Shown piece after piece: positions 7,791-15,651 of a stretch of 20,779 nt of DNA. The position numbers and the translations under genes were made by a program. Below the pieces are notes generated by a model. The model did no database searches and was not told the origin of the DNA. It saw only the letters and a program-made list of their open reading frames with translations. The DNA is from Bacteroidota bacterium (GTDB lineage: Bacteria > Bacteroidota > Bacteroidia > Chitinophagales > Chitinophagaceae), in the NCBI GenBank assembly GCA_023409675.1, contig JAEYRC010000134.1:1-20779 (forward strand), given 5' to 3'. Position 1 is the first letter of the stretch. Every line of letters starts with the position of its first letter.

Positions 7791-8558
7791 ATGATCATTG
7801 ATACTACCGTTGAAACCGGCAGTTCATCAGTGTGTCCATATCCACCTTCCCCACAGAACTCCCTTTTCTTTTATATCAATGATCAAATCCGCATGGCTAA
7901 AAATAAAGATACACAAGGTGTTCTTCAGCCAAGGGCGGTAGTAGTGGGGCCGCAGGTCAGTCGTGTAAGCATAGATATTAATAAACGGCATAAGGCCGTG
8001 CGGGTAGGGTTTCATCCTGGTGGACTGTATCGTCTGTTGGGAATTCCAATGAAAGAGATGGTGGATGAAAGTTTTAATGCGGAAGATATTTTCGGATCCC
8101 GCATCGCACAATTGAATGAGCAACTGCAGGAAGCGGCATCTTTCGATGCCATATTCCAATTGACAGAACAATTCCTGCTGGAGAAAGTCTCTACACTCAA
8201 ACCATCCCTTTCATTTGATCTGGCTATGCTGAAACTGTTGTCGGAGGGTGGCATTTGCACTGTGGAAACTTTAGCGTCCTTCGCCTGTGTCAGCCTTCGG
8301 CAATTTGAACGGATCAGTCATGACCGCATCGGATTTTCACCCAAATTTTTTTCCCGCATAGCCCGTTTTTCCAGGGCATATCGAATGCGGGAAAAACACC
8401 CCGACCGGCGATGGACAGATATCGCACACGCTTGTGCTTATTTTGATCAGATGCATATGATCCGGGATTTCAAACAATTTACCGGCGCTTCACCCTTTGC
8501 CATAGAACAGGAGCTGAGGTCAACGGCGTTGCGGTTGCAGGCGGAGTTAAACCTTTAA
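7791..8558 (+). CDS. AraC-family transcriptional regulator
   Basis: 255 residues from the first ATG, with a C-terminal AraC/XylS DNA-binding domain. Two helix-turn-helix units lie at about 157-178 (TVETLASFACVSLRQFERI) and 207-228 (RWTDIAHACAYFDQMHMIRD), joined by the usual GFSPKFFSRIARF linker. The N-terminal part resembles the DUF6597 ligand-binding type (RVGFHPGGLYRLLGIP). The ATG at 7791 is probably not the true start. The frame is open upstream to base 7659 and reads KFYTPHPLLQEFIHCI directly before it, which is the normal opening of this family. No ATG, GTG or TTG occurs there; ATT at 7740, which would give a protein of 272 residues, or CTG at 7728 or 7734 are the candidates. It may regulate the CocE-like gene that ends at 7723; the effector is unknown. 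Confidence 0.88.
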   Translation: MIIDTTVETGSSSVCPYPPSPQNSLFFYINDQIRMAKNKDTQGVLQPRAVVVGPQVSRVSIDINKRHKAVRVGFHPGGLYRLLGIPMKEMVDESFNAEDIFGSRIAQLNEQLQEAASFDAIFQLTEQFLLEKVSTLKPSLSFDLAMLKLLSEGGICTVETLASFACVSLRQFERISHDRIGFSPKFFSRIARFSRAYRMREKHPDRRWTDIAHACAYFDQMHMIRDFKQFTGASPFAIEQELRSTALRLQAELNL

Positions 8559-8643
8559 GCCCCCCTGCCTACCCGCAGAATATGTCGGTTTTGTACTATT
8601 TATGCCCTAATCCGTTTCAGAGCTTTGCTGGAAATCATTTCAA

Positions 8644-9549
8644 ATGAAAAAGATTCTATTGCTGCTCACAGGATTGATGGTTCTTACAGCGGTTGAAGCC
8701 CAACCATTCGAACGACTAACCGAAAAGACAAGCACGGCAGGAAAGGTTTTTTACAGCCTTAATTTTACGGATCGCTCTGAAAAAATTGTCAACCGCATTG
8801 AAAGGGCCATGACCTATTATCAGCGTTTGCTGGAATTTCGTCCGGAAATACAGGTACTGATCCTTTCAAAAACAGACTGGAAAGTCTTTACCAGTTTCCC
8901 GGTATATGGGATGCCACATTATGACATACAGCGGGGTTATCTTATTTTAGCGGCTGAAGACAATGCGTTCTGGCAGAGTTTTATTCCGGCCGAAAATGCA
9001 GTTACACCTGAAATGTATGAGCAGGTATGGCAAACTTATAAAAAGCCGGATGGCAAGCTCAGCATGGAAGCATTTTTTGATCTGCTTGCTCTTCATGAAC
9101 TGGGCCATGCGTTTCATTATCAGGCGAAGCTGAATATGCAGCGAAAATGGATGGGTGAACTTTTTGTAAACGTTCTGCTGCACACCTGGGTGGCGGAAGA
9201 AGAGCCGGCCGCTCTTCCGGCATTAACCCTATTTCCAATAATGGTAATTGCATCCGGGGCAAAGGACTTCACCTATACCAGCCTTCAGGACATAGAAACT
9301 TATTATGAAGAGATCGGCAAAATGCATCCCCGAAATTATGGCTGGTATCAAAGCCGCTGGCATGCGGCAGCGGGTGATATTTATAGCCTTCATGGAAAAA
9401 CGTCGGGAAAGCAAATCTGGAATGCCCTTCAGGCTCAATCCCAAACCATAGGAACTGATGAAGCGCTCGGAGCATTTTTTGACGCTGCCGGAGCAGGAGG
9501 CATTGCCAGCATGATGCGCGACTGGGATGAACAAACAAAGCGTCCGTAA
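8644..9549 (+). CDS. Secreted HELGH metalloprotease-like protein (zincin), unnamed family
   Basis: 301 residues with a clear signal peptide (MKKILLLLTGLMVLTAVEA, then Q) and a zinc-protease motif, HELGHAFHYQ at 151-160, giving His151, Glu152 and His155. Glu172 in WMGELFVN, 21 residues after His151, is a plausible third zinc ligand in the gluzincin manner, and the acidic stretch VAEEEP follows. About 130 residues precede the motif, and the C-terminal part is helical. No prodomain, sortase or type IX C-terminal domain is visible, so it is probably periplasmic. I do not recognise a named family. It stands alone: 85 bases after the regulator gene and ending at the terminator at 9612-9645. Peptidase activity is inferred from the motif only. 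Confidence 0.78.
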   Translation: MKKILLLLTGLMVLTAVEAQPFERLTEKTSTAGKVFYSLNFTDRSEKIVNRIERAMTYYQRLLEFRPEIQVLILSKTDWKVFTSFPVYGMPHYDIQRGYLILAAEDNAFWQSFIPAENAVTPEMYEQVWQTYKKPDGKLSMEAFFDLLALHELGHAFHYQAKLNMQRKWMGELFVNVLLHTWVAEEEPAALPALTLFPIMVIASGAKDFTYTSLQDIETYYEEIGKMHPRNYGWYQSRWHAAAGDIYSLHGKTSGKQIWNALQAQSQTIGTDEALGAFFDAAGAGGIASMMRDWDEQTKRP

Positions 9550-9611
9550 TGCGGGCTGAAAAACAGGGCTATACGGTGATGGAATAACTGAGCTGCATTG
9601 AACCGCATAAT

Positions 9612-9645
9612 TAAAGGCTGATGGAACAGCGTCCATCAGCCTTTA
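9612..9645. terminator. Bidirectional intrinsic terminator between convergent genes
   Basis: A perfect 14-bp inverted repeat (9612-9625 and 9632-9645) enclosing a 6-base loop, ACAGCG. The GC-rich core GGCTGATGGA is flanked by A residues on the left and T residues on the right, so it can work on both strands. It sits between the HELGH gene (stop 9549, plus) and the DUF1080 gene (stop 9690, minus), exactly where a shared terminator is expected. Confidence 0.88.
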
Positions 9646-9689
9646 TAATTGGATCCAACAGGTGATATATCATTAATGCTTAAACGAAG

Positions 9690-10649
9690 TTATAACGCGG
9701 GAGTAAGCACAATGCTCCGGTATTCCACTGCGCCGTGATCGCCCTGAATAAGGATTGGTCCGGGCTCTCCTTCATTGCTATCGAGTGCGCCACCGGTAAT
9801 GCCCGGAATAGCCTGGTTACAGATTATCGTCTTGCCGTTGGCAACAATGGTAACCATGCGGCCGGTAAGCGTAATTTCAAAGGTTTGCCACTCGCCTGGC
9901 TTTTTAGCAGCCATTTCTGAAGGGGTCAGAAATCCATATACGCCACCAAATTCAACATTGGAGGGTTCTGTATTTTTTGTATCCATGATCTGGACTTCAT
10001 AGCGGCCGCGAAGGTAGACCCCACTGTTACTGCCTTCCGGGTAACGAAATTCGATATGCAGTTTGAAGTCGTTGAATTTTTTATCGGTATAGATGTTTGA
10101 ACCTGAAGCCGGACTTTTCAAAATACCATTTTCAACCACCCACTGATTTTTACCGGTAGCTTTCCAGCCTGTCATATCTTTTCCATTGAACAATTTAATG
10201 GGTTCACCCCATACCGGTGTTTTTTCGGGCCGTAAGGCCGGAGCTTTTACGCCCGTCCAGTTATGCTTTTTCCCTTCAGGTGTAACCAGTGTACCAGAAA
10301 TTTTACCATTTTCAATTTTACCCTGAACCTGAAGGTAATTGCCTTCCTCCCATTGCGGGGGAAGTGAAAATTCAAAGCTGCCATTGTTAAATAATATTTC
10401 ACTGACCGGGCGGGCGCTGCCATTATGGCCCACATAATGACCCACCAGGGTTTTAATACCTGAATGCTTTACTTCAAGCCATGAGGGATAAGAACTGCCT
10501 TCTCCGGTTACGGTTATATTCCAGCGGCCAATGAGCGCTGACTTGTCATTGCCCTGGGCCTGCACTGTGGTTGAAATTCCCATAACAAAAAGCATTACTA
10601 TCATTCCGGTTATTCCGGAAATTGTTGAATTGAATATTTTCACGTTCAC
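9690..10649 (-). CDS. Secreted DUF1080 (3-keto-disaccharide hydrolase-like) protein with extra N-terminal domain
   Basis: 319 residues. A signal peptide is visible, ending at TTVQAQG (27-33). The start is uncertain: GTG at 10649 and in-frame GTG at 10643 both give a basic n-region, while the first ATG (10604) would give a signal peptide with no positive charge. The DUF1080 domain covers about 148-317, with its usual markers: LFNGKDMTGW (153-162), the SNSGVYLRGRYEVQI strand pair (207-221), EWQTFEITLTG and the final GPILIQGDHGAVEYRSI. Residues 36-133 form a separate beta-rich module (ALIGRWNITVTG, then LVGHYVGHNG) not needed by the family. DUF1080 proteins have a concanavalin-like fold, and some act on 3-keto-glycosides; substrate here is unknown. 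It lies 135 bases downstream of the esterase gene on the same strand. Confidence 0.87.
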   Translation of the reverse strand: MNVKIFNSTISGITGMIVMLFVMGISTTVQAQGNDKSALIGRWNITVTGEGSSYPSWLEVKHSGIKTLVGHYVGHNGSARPVSEILFNNGSFEFSLPPQWEEGNYLQVQGKIENGKISGTLVTPEGKKHNWTGVKAPALRPEKTPVWGEPIKLFNGKDMTGWKATGKNQWVVENGILKSPASGSNIYTDKKFNDFKLHIEFRYPEGSNSGVYLRGRYEVQIMDTKNTEPSNVEFGGVYGFLTPSEMAAKKPGEWQTFEITLTGRMVTIVANGKTIICNQAIPGITGGALDSNEGEPGPILIQGDHGAVEYRSIVLTPAL

Positions 10650-10784
10650 TTATTTTAGTTGAATTAAATAATCCCGGGTCGAATTTAAGACAGAAAGCCC
10701 GAAAATGTTACTTGAGCCACCGCGCTGATTTCTTATGCTGTAGGATCCGAATTACAAATGTTGCAGGATAGAATTTCACCCTGA

Positions 10785-12074
10785 TCAATTTCCGGATAAC
10801 TTTTTCATCAGCCAATTGTCCATCAGTTCACGCTGGGCCGGATAAGTCCAGTGTCCGGTTTCCGGATAAACTTCCAGTTGTTTTGGAGCTGAAATGACGT
10901 TATAGGCAGCATACATGGAAGTAGGCGGACAAACCTCATCGTTGAATCCGAGGGTATAGATGCCCGGGGCCTTTACCATTCTGGCAAAGTTCACCACATC
11001 ATAGTAAGCGGTGGTTTCAATCGCTTCCTTAGGCAATCCGGCACCGGCTTGCTGAAAATAATGCGGCCAGCCTCCGGCTCTTCCCTGCAGATAACCGGTA
11101 AGATCAGATAATGCAGGATAATAAGCCGCAAGGTATTTCACACGGGGATCCAGCGCGGCAGTAACTATAGCCAGCGCACCCCCCTGGCTTCCACCTATTA
11201 CGCCGAGGTTTAGGCCATCATATTGAGGCAGACTGGTAAGGAAATCGTTCGACCGGACGGTAGCGAGGTAAACCCGTTTATAATAGAACTTATCGCGATC
11301 GTGCAGGTTTAACGTATAATAACTCCTCAAAGCGCCACTAGCCAGGTTGCCATAGACTTCGGGTTCCAAATTGACCGGAATACCATGAATACCAATATCG
11401 AGTGTAATAAATCCTTTAGATGCAAGACCTATATCACCATTATAGGCACGTATACCGGCCCCGGGTACCCGAAGTACAGCCGGATAGCGGCCTTCCTTTT
11501 TGGGTATGCATAAAATTCCATGTACATCGGCATTCCAATACCCTTTGAATTTTACATAATACACATTCACTTTATCCGTACAACGTTCAGGCATCAGGGT
11601 CATTCTGGAATTCATGGAAATTCCGGCCAGTTCTGACTTAGCCTTATCCCAAAACGTTGTAAAATCGGCCGGGAGTTTTACCGTAGGTTGAATATTTTCA
11701 GGTTGAAAAGCTGCAGTAGCTAATTCCCGGTATACTTTACCATCGACAGTTGTTTCCACGATACAGCGCAGAAAACCCGGCTCACGCATGGTTCCGCCTT
11801 TAATCAGCCCTGTATTGTTACCTAATTTCAGTGAATCCTTTTTGAATGCGGGCATTTTCTCCGGACCGGTTTCATAGCGCACCCAAACATTCCGTATTGG
11901 ATTGCCATTTTTAAAAACGGAAACTGTAAAATTAACGGGATCACCAGGCTTATAAGTCCAGTCTGCCCGTTCCGGCGCCAGCATGATCTTCACTTCCTGT
12001 TCCGGAGGCTGAGCATAGGAATAGGCGATCAAACAAGAATGAATTACTACGCATAACAGAATCCTGATGTTCAT
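10785..12074 (-). CDS. Secreted acetylxylan esterase / cephalosporin-C deacetylase family (AXE1) hydrolase
   Basis: 429 residues with signal peptide (about 1-21, ending YSYAQ). Residues 25-125 form a beta-sandwich-like N-terminal module (WTYKPGDPVNFTVSVFKNG), and the AXE1-type alpha/beta hydrolase follows from about 129 to the end. Catalytic triad: Ser296 in GVIGGSQGGA, Asp379 in LGFNDEVCPP and His408 in ETGHWTYP. The CPPTSMYAAYN sequence after the Asp is typical of the family, which removes acetyl groups from xylan, acetylated oligosaccharides and cephalosporin C. Export suggests action on plant or algal glycans outside the cytoplasm. The DUF1080 gene downstream is on the same strand, possibly in the same transcript. 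No CAZy-type polysaccharide utilisation pair (SusC/SusD) is in the window, so the glycan is not identifiable. Confidence 0.9.
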   Translation of the reverse strand: MNIRILLCVVIHSCLIAYSYAQPPEQEVKIMLAPERADWTYKPGDPVNFTVSVFKNGNPIRNVWVRYETGPEKMPAFKKDSLKLGNNTGLIKGGTMREPGFLRCIVETTVDGKVYRELATAAFQPENIQPTVKLPADFTTFWDKAKSELAGISMNSRMTLMPERCTDKVNVYYVKFKGYWNADVHGILCIPKKEGRYPAVLRVPGAGIRAYNGDIGLASKGFITLDIGIHGIPVNLEPEVYGNLASGALRSYYTLNLHDRDKFYYKRVYLATVRSNDFLTSLPQYDGLNLGVIGGSQGGALAIVTAALDPRVKYLAAYYPALSDLTGYLQGRAGGWPHYFQQAGAGLPKEAIETTAYYDVVNFARMVKAPGIYTLGFNDEVCPPTSMYAAYNVISAPKQLEVYPETGHWTYPAQRELMDNWLMKKLSGN

Positions 12075-12143
12075 TCCACTGATATTTAAATTTGAATGTA
12101 TGCTGTTGATAAGGATTAGAAAGTAGATTCCGGTAATAACTAT

Positions 12144-12186
12144 AAAAAAAGCAGGGTATTCCGGTTAACCGGCCATACCCTGTTTT
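12144..12186 (-). terminator. Intrinsic terminator of the PafA-type phosphatase gene
   Basis: An 8-bp stem, CAGGGTAT (12152-12159) with ATACCCTG (12175-12182), is extended by a wobble pair and A-T pairs. On the minus strand it is followed by a run of seven T residues (complement of 12144-12150). The loop holds a perfect 12-base palindrome, CCGGTTAACCGG (12161-12172), which can form an inner hairpin. It lies 52 bases past the phosphatase stop and upstream of the esterase start, separating the two genes. Confidence 0.82.
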
Positions 12187-12238
12187 AAATTTTCACTTAT
12201 GCAATATGGTAATACAGCATTCGCGATTTTCTGACGAA

Positions 12239-13897
12239 TTATTTAATTACATCACTGATCGGTTCGCCGATATTTCCGTTAGGCTCCTGGATACGCAGCA
12301 GCGCGGCCACGGTGGGAGCGATATCGGTCATATTCACCCGCTGAACACTCCGACCCTTCTTGATTCCCCAGCCAAACCACACCAGTGGAACATGCGAATC
12401 ATACGCAAAGGCGCTGCCATGTGTTGTTCCGGTTGCCCGTGGAGAGGCACTATACATTTGAGGGTCGAGTACAAAAGTAATTGCACCGCTGCGCTTGTGG
12501 TTGTACCCGTTGATGATCCGCTCACGAATCAGTTCAGGTATGGCAGCAGCGCCAACATTATCCATATCCACCACAAACAGAATATTATCAATTTTCTTTA
12601 CCCTGTCAACAATGGTTTGGCGGATAGCCCGCTCATCCAGACCCGTTTTACGGATAAGATCATTATTCAGGTGGATCTGGTAATTGGATAAACTGATCAC
12701 CAGGTTATCAAAATTGTACAGCCGTTTTAACTCATGGTTCAGGGTATCCATCATTTGTTTATTGTTAAAATACCCGCCCATTCCCCGGCTATCAATAAAA
12801 AACTGCGGATTATGCGCAGCGCCATGGTCGGCAGTCATAAATACAGTATAATTTCCCTTTCCAACTTCTTTATCCAGAAAGCTGAAGAAATCACCAAGAT
12901 CTTTATCAAGCCGGAGGTAATTATCTTCTACCTTAATAGAATTCACTCCATACTGATGTCCGATATAATCCGGGGAAGAAAGGCTCACCGCCAGGAAGTC
13001 GGGAACATTTTCGGCATTCTTACCCATCTTTTCATTGATCAGCGCGGCTTTTGCCATCTCCAGCGTAAGGGTGTTGCCAAATGGCGTAGAGCTTACAAGA
13101 CCGGCATTTCCACCACCGGCTAATAATGCGGAGGTGCGTACGGGAAAACGTGCATTTTCCGATTTACCCAGCTTGCCTTCATAAAGGTTATCGTCTTTCG
13201 TGCTCTGTTTATAGGTTTCTATCGGGTAAAGGGTTGTCCAGTCTTTTTTCAGGTATTCCTCCGGTAGCTTGCGGTCATTGAACGCATTCACCCATCCGGG
13301 AAGTTCTTTCATATAGAAGTCGCTCGTAATGAATTTTCCTGTACTACCCTCGAACCAATAGGCCGCATCGGCAAAATGGCCTGCTGGTATAATGGATCCG
13401 CGGTCTTTGATCGCTACTCCGATTACTTTAGAACGAAAATTTGTAGCCAGTTTCAACTCATCAGTCACGGTGGATGTAAGCAGGTTTTTTGGAGACATTT
13501 TGCCTGCTGTTCCGGTGGTTCCAACGCTGTTGACACTATCGTCCTGCGTACAATACATACGCTTACCGTTTTCCTGAATGATAAAATCATTACCAGCAAT
13601 ACCGTGTATAGCGGGAACCGAACCCGTATATGTTGTTGCATGGCCAATAGCCGTAACAGTTGGAACGTAGTCTATATATGCATTTTCATTGGTAAATCCT
13701 TCCTCCAGCATCCGGCGGAAGCCATTATCGCTGTATCGGTCATAATAACGGTACAGGTAATCCCATCGCATCTGATCCACTACAATTCCCACCACTAGTT
13801 TTGGGCGCTCTACATCGCGCTGTGCCTTAATTTGTTGTGCCGATGCCGGCGTAATCATCGCCCACATCAGCAGGGCGAATAACATGCTTACTTTCAT
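12239..13897 (-). CDS. pafA: PafA-type alkaline phosphatase (alkaline phosphatase superfamily)
   Basis: Exported phosphate monoesterase of 552 residues, the usual length for PafA, with signal peptide at about 1-20 (ending TPASAQ). The residues known from Elizabethkingia/Chryseobacterium PafA all find a partner here at a steady offset. Zinc ligands: Asp41, Asp310, His314, Asp357, His358 and His493. The nucleophile is Thr82 in VPTVTAIGH, with Asn103 in IAGND and the Lys164/Arg166 pair in IKDRG that holds the phosphate. The Lys-x-Arg pair favours a monoesterase over a nucleotide pyrophosphatase. It probably frees inorganic phosphate from organic esters in the periplasm; the family is known for not being repressed by phosphate. 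It has its own terminator at 12144-12186 and a 226-base upstream gap. Confidence 0.92.
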   Translation of the reverse strand: MKVSMLFALLMWAMITPASAQQIKAQRDVERPKLVVGIVVDQMRWDYLYRYYDRYSDNGFRRMLEEGFTNENAYIDYVPTVTAIGHATTYTGSVPAIHGIAGNDFIIQENGKRMYCTQDDSVNSVGTTGTAGKMSPKNLLTSTVTDELKLATNFRSKVIGVAIKDRGSIIPAGHFADAAYWFEGSTGKFITSDFYMKELPGWVNAFNDRKLPEEYLKKDWTTLYPIETYKQSTKDDNLYEGKLGKSENARFPVRTSALLAGGGNAGLVSSTPFGNTLTLEMAKAALINEKMGKNAENVPDFLAVSLSSPDYIGHQYGVNSIKVEDNYLRLDKDLGDFFSFLDKEVGKGNYTVFMTADHGAAHNPQFFIDSRGMGGYFNNKQMMDTLNHELKRLYNFDNLVISLSNYQIHLNNDLIRKTGLDERAIRQTIVDRVKKIDNILFVVDMDNVGAAAIPELIRERIINGYNHKRSGAITFVLDPQMYSASPRATGTTHGSAFAYDSHVPLVWFGWGIKKGRSVQRVNMTDIAPTVAALLRIQEPNGNIGEPISDVIK

Positions 13898-14123
13898 TTG
13901 ACTTTTTTTAAATGTGCTAATAACCAGGGCTGTAAGTTACAAATGGAAAAGCTAATCCGCTTTGTTTAACCGGTTTAATTAATCGTAAAGAAATCCATCC
14001 GTGAACTTAGCCATCGCAAAAATCCGGATACTTCGGATAGTTCACCCCCCGTTATACCTGCTACCAATTTATGGCAGATGGTGTTATAAGATAAGAATTG
14101 CCTGAAGATCGTTGCATTCTCTT
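13898..14123. promoter_or_regulatory. Intergenic region upstream of pafA and downstream of the GDPD operon
   Basis: 226 bases with no credible gene. It must carry the minus-strand pafA promoter. The best -7-like match on the minus strand is TAGCTTTT near 13945-13952, without a matching -33 TTTG, so no promoter is called. A small hairpin, ATCCG (14022-14026) with CGGAT (14034-14038), is followed on the minus strand by five T residues and may end the operon whose last stop is at 14124, but a 5-bp stem is weak. Confidence 0.35.
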
Positions 14124-15050
14124 TTAATGAGAGCCGGGGGCGTTTGATTCAGGTCGGCCGGGAACGTTGGCAAGATCTTTAATAGCAGTGGCAACATCTA
14201 CCGGATAATCCGATTCAAGAATATCAGTCCCTGCCCGGATGATATCCCGGTAAGCTTCCAGGCGAAGGGAGTCGTCCTGAAGTTTGTCATAGGATGAGGC
14301 TGCTGAAATCATACAGCTTACGCCATGACCATGTAATTTATTCCGTAAACTTTTTGTTTCTTCTTTATCCTTATCCGCTCCGATATAAGCGATCATGTTT
14401 TCCCAGGGAATTCCTGCTTTTACATATTCATCATACTGCGCATGGGTTCGAACGAAGGCAGACAACATCATTTTATTATTTTTCTCCAGGTAGAACCTGG
14501 CCTGGGCGGCAGAATGAACAGTAACCATTACAAATCCTGCGGCCTGATGTTTTTCAATTATAGCAGCGGTCATTTCAGGTGGTACATCTTTACGGTCGAG
14601 GTTGATGATTGTTTTACCCCTTGCCCATTCGATTACTTCCTCCAGAGACGGAATGCGATGTTCGGTAACATTGCCCAAATGATCTTTTAAGCGGAACTGC
14701 TGCAATTCATTCCAGGTATAATCGGAAAGTTTACCGGTACCATTAGTGGTTCTGTCTATGGTAACATCATGCATCAGCACAATTACGCTGTCTTTAGTCA
14801 GCCGGGGATCAATCTCAAAAAAAGCAGGGGTATGCTGTAATACATACTCCATGGCTGCAATCGAATTTTCGGGTATGCCTTTCACCTTTGTTCCGCGATG
14901 ACCGCTGATCACCGGCAAATTTTTCCCGGTATGCCGGAATACCACAGGAGCTTTTCGGTTCTTTTCCGGCTTAAACGTATGCAGGCGCGGTGCCTGCACT
15001 GAGCATGACATCAGCCCGGCGGTCAGCAGGAAAAAAAATACTGCTTTCAT
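14124..15050 (-). CDS. Glycerophosphodiester phosphodiesterase, lipoprotein
   Basis: Hydrolyses glycerophosphodiesters to sn-glycerol 3-phosphate and the free alcohol. 308 residues. A lipoprotein signal peptide is present with lipobox L-M-S-C (Cys16), so it should be anchored to a membrane facing the periplasm or surface. The TIM-barrel GDPD domain begins at about residue 46, with the catalytic and metal-binding residues in order: His51/Arg52 (SGHRG), Glu61/Asn62 (IPENS), Glu79 and Asp81 (FFEIDPRLTKD) and His94/Asp95 (LMHDVTIDRTTNGTG). The domain closes with ILESDYP (277-283). It is the last gene of the five-gene minus-strand operon; only 3 bases separate it from the histidine phosphatase stop. 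The GDPD position after two sugar-type kinases suggests the released alcohol is the shared substrate, which is inference. Confidence 0.92.
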   Translation of the reverse strand: MKAVFFFLLTAGLMSCSVQAPRLHTFKPEKNRKAPVVFRHTGKNLPVISGHRGTKVKGIPENSIAAMEYVLQHTPAFFEIDPRLTKDSVIVLMHDVTIDRTTNGTGKLSDYTWNELQQFRLKDHLGNVTEHRIPSLEEVIEWARGKTIINLDRKDVPPEMTAAIIEKHQAAGFVMVTVHSAAQARFYLEKNNKMMLSAFVRTHAQYDEYVKAGIPWENMIAYIGADKDKEETKSLRNKLHGHGVSCMISAASSYDKLQDDSLRLEAYRDIIRAGTDILESDYPVDVATAIKDLANVPGRPESNAPGSH

Positions 15051-15053
15051 TGC

Positions 15054-15650
15054 CTATAATTTTGAATTGAGGTATTCAAGGGTCAAAACACCCTCCTTAT
15101 CCAAACTGAACATCGACACGGCAGAATTCAATTGTACCAACTGGCGGTAATTCTTTAGCGGCATCCCCAGCTTATAGGCCATATACAAACGGTTAACACC
15201 ATTATGCGCCACTACCAGGAAATTACCTTCATCGTACTGCTGAACAAGGTCGCGAAAAAAATCATCCACACGGCGCACTACTGCTGAACCGGTTTCTCCT
15301 GTTCCACCTGCGGCATTGCTTCCAGGGTCGTTTGACCAGTTCTCCCAAAGTATTGGATCTTCATGAATAAATTCCTGCCGGGTTTTGGCTTCCCAGGTAC
15401 CGAAATCCACTTCTATTAAGCGCTCATCGGTAACCACCGGTTGACCAGATACAATTTCAGCGGTTATATGTGCCCGTTTTAACGGAGAGGCAAATACGCC
15501 TTTAAAGGAAATTCCGGCAACCTGGCGCTGCACCTCTTCTGCCTGTTGACGACCTTTGGCGGTTAGTTCAATATCAGTTCTTCCGCAGTAACGGTTATTA
15601 TCCGCATTCCAGGTAGTTTCTCCATGTCGTAATAAATAGATCCTGATCAT
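15054..15650 (-). CDS. Histidine phosphatase family protein (phosphoglycerate mutase-like)
   Basis: Cytoplasmic phosphatase of 198 residues, typical of the broad-specificity PhoE/CobC-like branch. The phosphohistidine motif is LLRHGETTWN (Arg8, His9). The remaining pocket residues are Arg59 in SPLKRA, Glu80 in LIEVDFGTWE and His149 in VVAHNGV. The start is one base after the stop of the upstream kinase gene (15652), and the stop is 3 bases before the GDPD start, so it is deeply embedded in the operon. Substrate cannot be read from sequence; candidates include sugar phosphates or phospho-sugar acids made by the neighbouring kinases. Alpha-ribazole phosphatase (CobC) is possible from sequence alone, but no cobalamin genes are nearby. 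Confidence 0.9.
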   Translation of the reverse strand: MIRIYLLRHGETTWNADNNRYCGRTDIELTAKGRQQAEEVQRQVAGISFKGVFASPLKRAHITAEIVSGQPVVTDERLIEVDFGTWEAKTRQEFIHEDPILWENWSNDPGSNAAGGTGETGSAVVRRVDDFFRDLVQQYDEGNFLVVAHNGVNRLYMAYKLGMPLKNYRQLVQLNSAVSMFSLDKEGVLTLEYLNSKL

Positions 15651-15651
15651 G

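Noticed and set aside
12734..13798. Plus-strand open frames (12734-13123, 13376-13798) opposite pafA
   Set aside because: They lie wholly inside pafA, whose catalytic residues are all intact, and their products show no domain logic.
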